DNA from: an uncultured Collinsella sp.
Lineage (GTDB): Bacteria > Actinomycetota > Coriobacteriia > Coriobacteriales > Coriobacteriaceae
Direction: 5' to 3'
Length of the DNA stretch: 8,401 bases
Assembly (NCBI GenBank): GCA_900554905.1
Contig: USJB01000045.1
Span: forward strand, 1-8,401
In this document: piece after piece, positions 5,246 to 8,401 of the stretch
Position numbering within the stretch: the stretch's first letter is position 1
How the letters are laid out: each line of letters opens with the position of its first letter
Notes under the pieces: generated by a model
Told to the model about the DNA's origin: nothing
The model's database searches: none
What the model saw: the letters and a program-made list of their open reading frames with translations, nothing else
Position numbers and translations under genes: made by a program

Positions 5246-6135
5246 TTAGTGTTCGATCCAGCAGCGCAGGGTCTCGCCGGCTTGCAGGTGACGCAGATTC
5301 TCTGCGGCAATGTCGACCACATTATTGAGCGTGGCTGCCAGGTGGAACCAGCCGGAGACGTGCGGCGTGATGAGCATGTTGGGCGCATCCCACAGGGGGC
5401 TTGTCTCAGGCAGCGGCTCGGGGTCGGTGACGTCGACCGCGGCGCCGGCGAGATGTCCCGACTCCAGGGCGGCAACCAAGTCGTCGGCGACCACAAGGCG
5501 AAGAACTCGGCGTTCGCCAGGCCGCGGGTCTCGGGTGTGCTGGGCATAAAGGATGCGACGATGTCAGCCTCGGCCAGGCGCTCGGACAGGGCGTCCATGC
5601 CGTCCATGTCCTCAAACACAATGGGGTAGACGAGTGGATGGCGCTTGATGCCGCGGACGTGCGCGCCCATGTTGCGGCAGAGCGTGGCGAAGTGGCCGCC
5701 GATATCGCCCGCGCCCAGCACCAGCACATTGGCGTTTTTGAGCGAGGTGACCGGCCCCAAATCCTCCCAGCGATGCTCGCGCTGCAAGTCGTGATAGCCG
5801 GGCAGGCGCTTCATCATGGAAAGGACCATGGCAAACATGTGCTCGCTTACGGCCTGGCCGTAGGCGCCCACCGAGCAAGACAATTTGGCGTCGGCCGGCA
5901 CGGTGCCGGCGGCCAAGTAATCGTCATAGCCAGCGGTCTGCAATTGCAACAGCTGGAGATGTTCGCATGCCGTGAGCATGTCAGGGTCGATGTTGCCCAA
6001 GATCACGTCAGCATCGGCGACCTGCTCGCGCGTGGCGGCGTCGGCGCTCGTGTAGATAAAGTCCTCGCCCGGAGCGCTCGACTCAAGAATTGCACGATGA
6101 CGGTCGTTGACGGGCAGCAAAACCAGGATGTTCAC
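5246..6135 (-). pseudogene. D-isomer-specific 2-hydroxyacid dehydrogenase, frameshifted by an internal deletion
   Basis: The intact family is NAD(P)-dependent and interconverts 2-keto acids and D-2-hydroxy acids in the cytosol. The first 214 residues read well: a substrate-domain start (MNILVLLPVND), the conserved VSEHMFAMVLSMMKRLPGY region near 96-114, and the Rossmann motif GAGDIG at 141-146. After ANAEFFAL (codon 214, 5494-5496) the frame is lost. The family continues in another frame from 5494 (VVADDLVAALESGHLAG), with DPEPLP (catalytic Glu) and TPHVSG (catalytic His), to a stop at 5246. Family members have some 14 more residues at the junction, including the catalytic Arg of the GRG motif. 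A deletion of roughly 40-46 bases (3n+1) is inferred. The out-of-frame product would end at 5218 after 305 residues, without Arg, Glu or His. The start is GTG at 6135, with GGAGAGGA 6 bases upstream. Decay looks recent, or it is an assembly error. Confidence 0.82.
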
Positions 6136-6154
6136 AAGCAGTCCTCTCCGCTTG

Positions 6155-6194
6155 ACCTGCCAAAAGGGACAGGTTTATTTTGGCAGGTTTTATC
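6155..6194. repeat. Dispersed palindromic repeat, copy 2
   Basis: A 40-base element in the leader of the dehydrogenase gene, 20 bases before its GTG. ACCTGCCAAAA (6155-6165) and TTTTGGCAGGT (6178-6188) pair perfectly over 11 bp around GGGACAGGTTTA. The tail GGTTTTATC is shared with the copy at 3933-3971. Because it sits in the transcribed or promoter region, it could affect expression of the dehydrogenase. This copy is the intact one. Confidence 0.8.
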
Positions 6195-6207
6195 AGGCAA
6201 AACGCTA

Positions 6208-6258
6208 TAAAAACGCCGGGCTTCGCGATGGCTAACATATCCATCGCGAAGCCCGGCG
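6208..6258 (-). terminator. Rho-independent terminator of the methionine aminopeptidase gene
   Basis: CGCCGGGCTTCGCGATGG (6214-6231) and its exact complement at 6241-6258 make an 18-bp perfect stem with a 9-base loop. On the minus strand the stem is followed by TTTTTAT (6213 downward). It begins nine bases after the aminopeptidase stop. It isolates that gene from the dehydrogenase downstream. Confidence 0.93.
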
Positions 6259-6267
6259 CATCCACGG

Positions 6268-7155
6268 CTACCAGCTCAGCAGCTCGTAGCCGTCCTCGGT
6301 CACCACGAGCTGTACCTCGCACTGGGCCGAATCGCTGCCGTCCTTGGTGCGCACGCACCAACCGTCGCCCTTGCTGATCTTGATGTCGGGCGCTCCGGCA
6401 TTGACCATAGGCTCGATGGTAAAGACCATGCCCGGAGCCATGATGGTGTCCACATCGGGTGCCTCGGTGGTAAAGCCCACAAACGGGTCCTCGTGGAACT
6501 CCTTGCCGATGCCGTGTCCGCCGTACTCGCGCACCACGCTAAAGCCGGCATCCTCGACCGTCTTTTGTACGGCCTCGGCCATAACGGACAGCGGCAGCCA
6601 TGGCTTGACGGCCGCCAGGCCCGCCTCCACGCTGGCGCGGGTGACGTCGACAAGACGCTGGCGCTCGGCAGAGACCTCGCCGATGCAGAACATGCGGCTC
6701 GAGTCGCTAAAGTAGCCGTCCAAGATCGTGGAGCAGTCCACGTTGATGATGTCACCTTCGTGCAGCACGTCCGTATCGCAGGGGATGCCGTGACAGACCA
6801 CGTCGTTGATCGAGGTGCACACGCTCTTGGGGTAGCCCTCGTAGTTGAGATCGGCCGGCGTGCCACCGTGCTCGACGGTGTAGTCGTAGATCATCTGGTC
6901 GATCTGGTTGGTGGTCATGCCCGCGGCGATGTGCTCGCCTACGTAGTCGAGCACGCCCACGTTGATGGCGGCGGAGCGCTTGATGCCCTCGATGTCGGCG
7001 GGCGTCTTGTAGAGCGTGCGGGGCAGAACCTCCCAGCCCTCCTCCCACAGGCGCTCGAGGCGCTCGTCGAAGGCGCTGTGACATTTCTTATATTTTTTGC
7101 CGCTGCCGCACCAGCAGGCGTCGTTGCGGCCGGGTACGGGTCCTTTGTCATACAT
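6268..7155 (-). CDS. map: Methionine aminopeptidase type I with N-terminal SEC-C zinc motif
   Basis: Removes the initiator methionine from nascent proteins in the cytosol. Residues 9-26 (GRNDACWCGSGKKYKKCH; Cys14, Cys16, Cys25, His26) are a SEC-C type zinc motif, which in some MetAPs and SecA is thought to mediate ribosome or protein contact. The pita-bread catalytic domain follows: His122 in CHGIP, then metal ligands Asp140 (NVDCS), Asp151 (SDSSR), His214 (GGHGIG), Glu248 (TIEPM) and Glu280 (AQCEVQ); His221 (FHEDP) is the second conserved histidine. Length of 295 residues suits a SEC-C-MetAP, longer than the roughly 260 of E. coli. The ATG at 7155 has AAAGGAAG about seven bases upstream. The gene is a single unit: its own -10 box upstream and an 18-bp terminator downstream. 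All catalytic residues are present. Confidence 0.96.
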   Translation of the reverse strand: MYDKGPVPGRNDACWCGSGKKYKKCHSAFDERLERLWEEGWEVLPRTLYKTPADIEGIKRSAAINVGVLDYVGEHIAAGMTTNQIDQMIYDYTVEHGGTPADLNYEGYPKSVCTSINDVVCHGIPCDTDVLHEGDIINVDCSTILDGYFSDSSRMFCIGEVSAERQRLVDVTRASVEAGLAAVKPWLPLSVMAEAVQKTVEDAGFSVVREYGGHGIGKEFHEDPFVGFTTEAPDVDTIMAPGMVFTIEPMVNAGAPDIKISKGDGWCVRTKDGSDSAQCEVQLVVTEDGYELLSW

Positions 7156-7160
7156 GGCTA

Positions 7161-7186
7161 ACTTCCTTTCATCCGCAGCTAGTATA
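7161..7186 (-). promoter_or_regulatory. map: -10 box and ribosome site of the methionine aminopeptidase gene
   Basis: TATACT on the minus strand (7186 to 7181) matches five of six bases of TATAAT, and would give a leader of about 20 bases ending in AAAGGAAG. At 17 bases upstream is only CTTTTA (7209 to 7204), a poor -35 that overlaps the end of the 20-bp inverted repeat. Confidence 0.5.
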
Positions 7187-7203
7187 GCCCACCCATGCGT
7201 CCA

Positions 7204-7274
7204 TAAAAGTTGCGGTGATATAGTTCCGATTAAAGCGGTTTAACAGCACAAATAGGAACTATATCACCGCAACT
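7204..7274 (-). terminator. 20-bp perfect inverted repeat, likely terminator of the radical SAM gene
   Basis: Arm 7208-7227 (begins AGTTGCGGTG, ends TAGTTCC) and arm 7255-7274 are perfect complements over 20 bp. The 27-base centre holds a small inner hairpin, TTAAA-GCGG-TTTAA (7230-7243). On the minus strand the 3' arm runs into TTTTA (7207-7203), so it can act as an intrinsic terminator for the radical SAM gene that ends at 7316. The long loop and A+T-containing stem are unlike the compact G+C stems of the other terminators here, which suggests a mobile or dispersed palindrome that was recruited. Confidence 0.6.
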
Positions 7275-7315
7275 GATGGGGCGGGATGGCGGGTGCTAGC
7301 TGCTGCGTGGTTTTG

Positions 7316-8092
7316 CTAGTAGCTCACCTGGCAGGGGATGCCGAGGGCGCGCACGCGCGCGGCAATGGCGTCGAGCACCTCGGGCGCTGCTTTGGCAAGG
7401 CCGGCGACCGGTGTCTCGCGCGCCACCGTGTAGATGGTCGCCTCCTGCGGGCGAATACGCTCGAGCGCCGCGAGCCAAGGGCCGACGTATTCCTCGCCGG
7501 TGTTGTCGATGAGCTTGCCCTGATACTCGCCGGTCAAAAAGATCGTCTGGATAATGACATGACTGTCAAAGCTCGTGAACGTCTCGATCTGGTGCTCCAC
7601 ATCGTAGGGGCCAACGGGTTGATCGAGCAGCTGGATAAATGCCAAGTCGACCGTATCGAGCTTGAGGATATTGTCATCAACCATCATGAGCGCATCGTGT
7701 ACATGGGGACGGTCGGCGCGTGTGCCGTTGGAAAGCACGGCAATCTTGGTGTTTGGGGCAAGCTCGTCGCGCAGCGCGACGGCGCCGGCGATGGCCTGCG
7801 GAAACTCCGGTGCGGCGGTGGGCTCGCCGTTGCCTGCGAAGGTGATCACATCGGGGAGCTCGCCCTCGGCTGCCATCTCGCACAGCTTTGCCTCGAGCGC
7901 GTCGAGTACCACGGTAGCTGTGTTGTACGGCTCGTGGCAGGGGCGCTCGGCGTTGAGGCCGTTTTCGCAGTAAATGCAGTCGAACGTGCAGATTTTGCCG
8001 CTGGCCGGCATCATGTTGACGCCGAGCGAGAGACCAAGGCGACGGCTGCGAACGGGCCCAAAGATGGGGCTGGCATTCAAAAACGTAGACAT
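7316..8092 (-). CDS. Radical SAM protein, COG0731-like Fe-S oxidoreductase
   Basis: A 258-residue radical SAM enzyme. The 4Fe-4S binding motif CTFDCIYC (Cys35, Cys39, Cys42) has the canonical CX3CX2C spacing, and AGNGEPT (86-92) is the SAM-binding GGE-like motif. FGPVRSRRLGLSLGVN (11-26), just before the cysteines, is typical of a COG0731-like group of uncharacterised radical SAM proteins whose better-known relatives include the wybutosine enzyme TYW1. The substrate is not known. The frame is open to 8314, but homology-like sequence begins at MSTFLNASPIFGP; the ATG at 8092 has GAGGAG nine bases upstream, while the ATG at 8098 is only three bases from it. No auxiliary cluster domain is visible in the C-terminal half. 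It is followed by the large inverted repeat at 7208-7274. Reaction and target cannot be stated. Confidence 0.88.
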   Translation of the reverse strand: MSTFLNASPIFGPVRSRRLGLSLGVNMMPASGKICTFDCIYCENGLNAERPCHEPYNTATVVLDALEAKLCEMAAEGELPDVITFAGNGEPTAAPEFPQAIAGAVALRDELAPNTKIAVLSNGTRADRPHVHDALMMVDDNILKLDTVDLAFIQLLDQPVGPYDVEHQIETFTSFDSHVIIQTIFLTGEYQGKLIDNTGEEYVGPWLAALERIRPQEATIYTVARETPVAGLAKAAPEVLDAIAARVRALGIPCQVSY

Positions 8093-8317
8093 AGGCATAT
8101 GCTCCTCAAGACAATTGTGCCTAAGCATAGCATCGGCTCCAAAGCAAGGTGCGGGCCCTTGCTTTACAAGTTTCGTTTTTTCACGTCGCTCATTATGCGG
8201 TGCCATGAAGAGCCTCGGGTCGGGTACAGTTAATCTGTTAACAAGCTGTAAGGCAATGCGGGTCCATCTAGCCGTACTGACGTGCAACTGGATGGGCGTT
8301 GACGATGGGAACACAGT
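8093..8317. other. Divergent intergenic region between the radical SAM gene and the right-edge gene
   Basis: 225 bases without a gene. It holds a 9-bp inverted repeat (8141-8165) and a small palindrome, GTTAA-TCTG-TTAAC (8229-8242). Promoters for both divergent genes should lie here, but I could not identify a convincing -35/-10 pair on either strand. CACAAT with TTGGAG 17 bases before it on the minus strand is the best weak candidate for the radical SAM gene. Confidence 0.5.
8141..8165. other. 9-bp inverted repeat in the radical SAM leader region
   Basis: AAAGCAAGG (8141-8149) and CCTTGCTTT (8157-8165) are perfect complements around TGCGGGC. It lies about 50 bases upstream of the radical SAM start. 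On the plus strand TTTCG then TTTTTT follow at a short distance (8171-8181), too far for a classical terminator. It may be an operator or a leader hairpin. Confidence 0.4.
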
Positions 8318-8401
8318 ATGGATTTTACGGTCGAGAATGCGGGCACCACGATTGCCTGTCGCGAATATGCCGGCCCGGATGTGTCGCCTGATGCTCCTGC
8401 C
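8318..8401 (+). CDS. Partial CDS, N-terminus only, possibly alpha/beta hydrolase
   Basis: Twenty-eight codons beginning MDFTVENAGTTIACREYAGP run open to the window edge. In frame, a TGA at 8300-8302 precedes the ATG and no other start lies between, so the start is fixed if the gene is real. GGGA about seven bases upstream is a weak ribosome site. The pattern of a short beta strand, a TTIACREY-like strand and a Gly-Pro turn resembles N-termini of alpha/beta hydrolases before their HG motif, but the diagnostic nucleophile region is outside the window, so the function is a guess. Confidence 0.55.
   Translation, partial: MDFTVENAGTTIACREYAGPDVSPDAPA

Noticed and set aside
6493..7161. Plus-strand open frame of 222 codons opposite map
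   Set aside because: Antisense shadow of the methionine aminopeptidase; its end runs through the map ribosome site region.
7286..8233. Plus-strand open frame of 315 codons opposite the radical SAM gene
   Set aside because: Antisense to the CX3CX2C protein; no domain recognised and its start lies just after the inverted repeat without a ribosome site.
8093..8314. N-terminal extension of the radical SAM frame by 74 codons
   Set aside because: The upstream translation has no family resemblance, and GAGGAG at proper spacing supports the ATG at 8092.

Overview
The window looks like a chromosomal segment of a high-G+C anaerobic gut actinobacterium, most likely Collinsella or a close Coriobacteriia relative. 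That guess rests on base composition, strong Shine-Dalgarno sites, gene content and the style of the intergenic palindromes. It is familiarity, not a database match. No rRNA, tRNA, CRISPR array, integrase or transposase is visible.

Layout from left to right: (1) a 6-phosphofructokinase (79-1158, minus) with its own probable promoter; (2) a membrane-anchored Ntn-type linear amide C-N hydrolase of the choloylglycine hydrolase/penicillin acylase family (1299-2384, minus); (3) divergent from it, an M18 aspartyl aminopeptidase (2546-3931, plus), followed by a dispersed palindromic repeat and a strong terminator (4017-4050); (4) a two-gene toxin-antitoxin operon (4146-5013, plus) made of a RelB/DinJ-like antitoxin and a PIN-domain toxin, with a clear promoter and a palindrome over the -35 box; (5) a gene-free stretch (5014-5245) packed with direct repeats and nested hairpins; (6) a D-2-hydroxyacid dehydrogenase broken by an out-of-frame internal deletion (5246-6135, minus), with a second copy of the dispersed repeat in its leader; (7) a type I methionine aminopeptidase with an N-terminal SEC-C zinc motif (6268-7155, minus), bounded by a strong terminator downstream and a 20-bp perfect inverted repeat upstream; (8) a radical SAM protein (7316-8092, minus); (9) the first 28 codons of a plus-strand gene (8318 onward) running off the right edge.

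The genes do not form one pathway. They are mostly single-gene units: glycolysis, amide and peptide hydrolysis, protein N-terminal maturation, an uncharacterised radical SAM enzyme and an addiction module. The gene pairs are separated by terminators and palindromes. The unusual content is therefore intergenic: two copies of a 39/40-nt palindromic repeat, a roughly 100-nt three-tier hairpin next to a 26-nt direct repeat, and a 20-bp perfect inverted repeat before the aminopeptidase promoter. The RelB/DinJ-PIN pairing and the freshly broken dehydrogenase are the main coding-level oddities. I did not find a convincing new multi-gene system.
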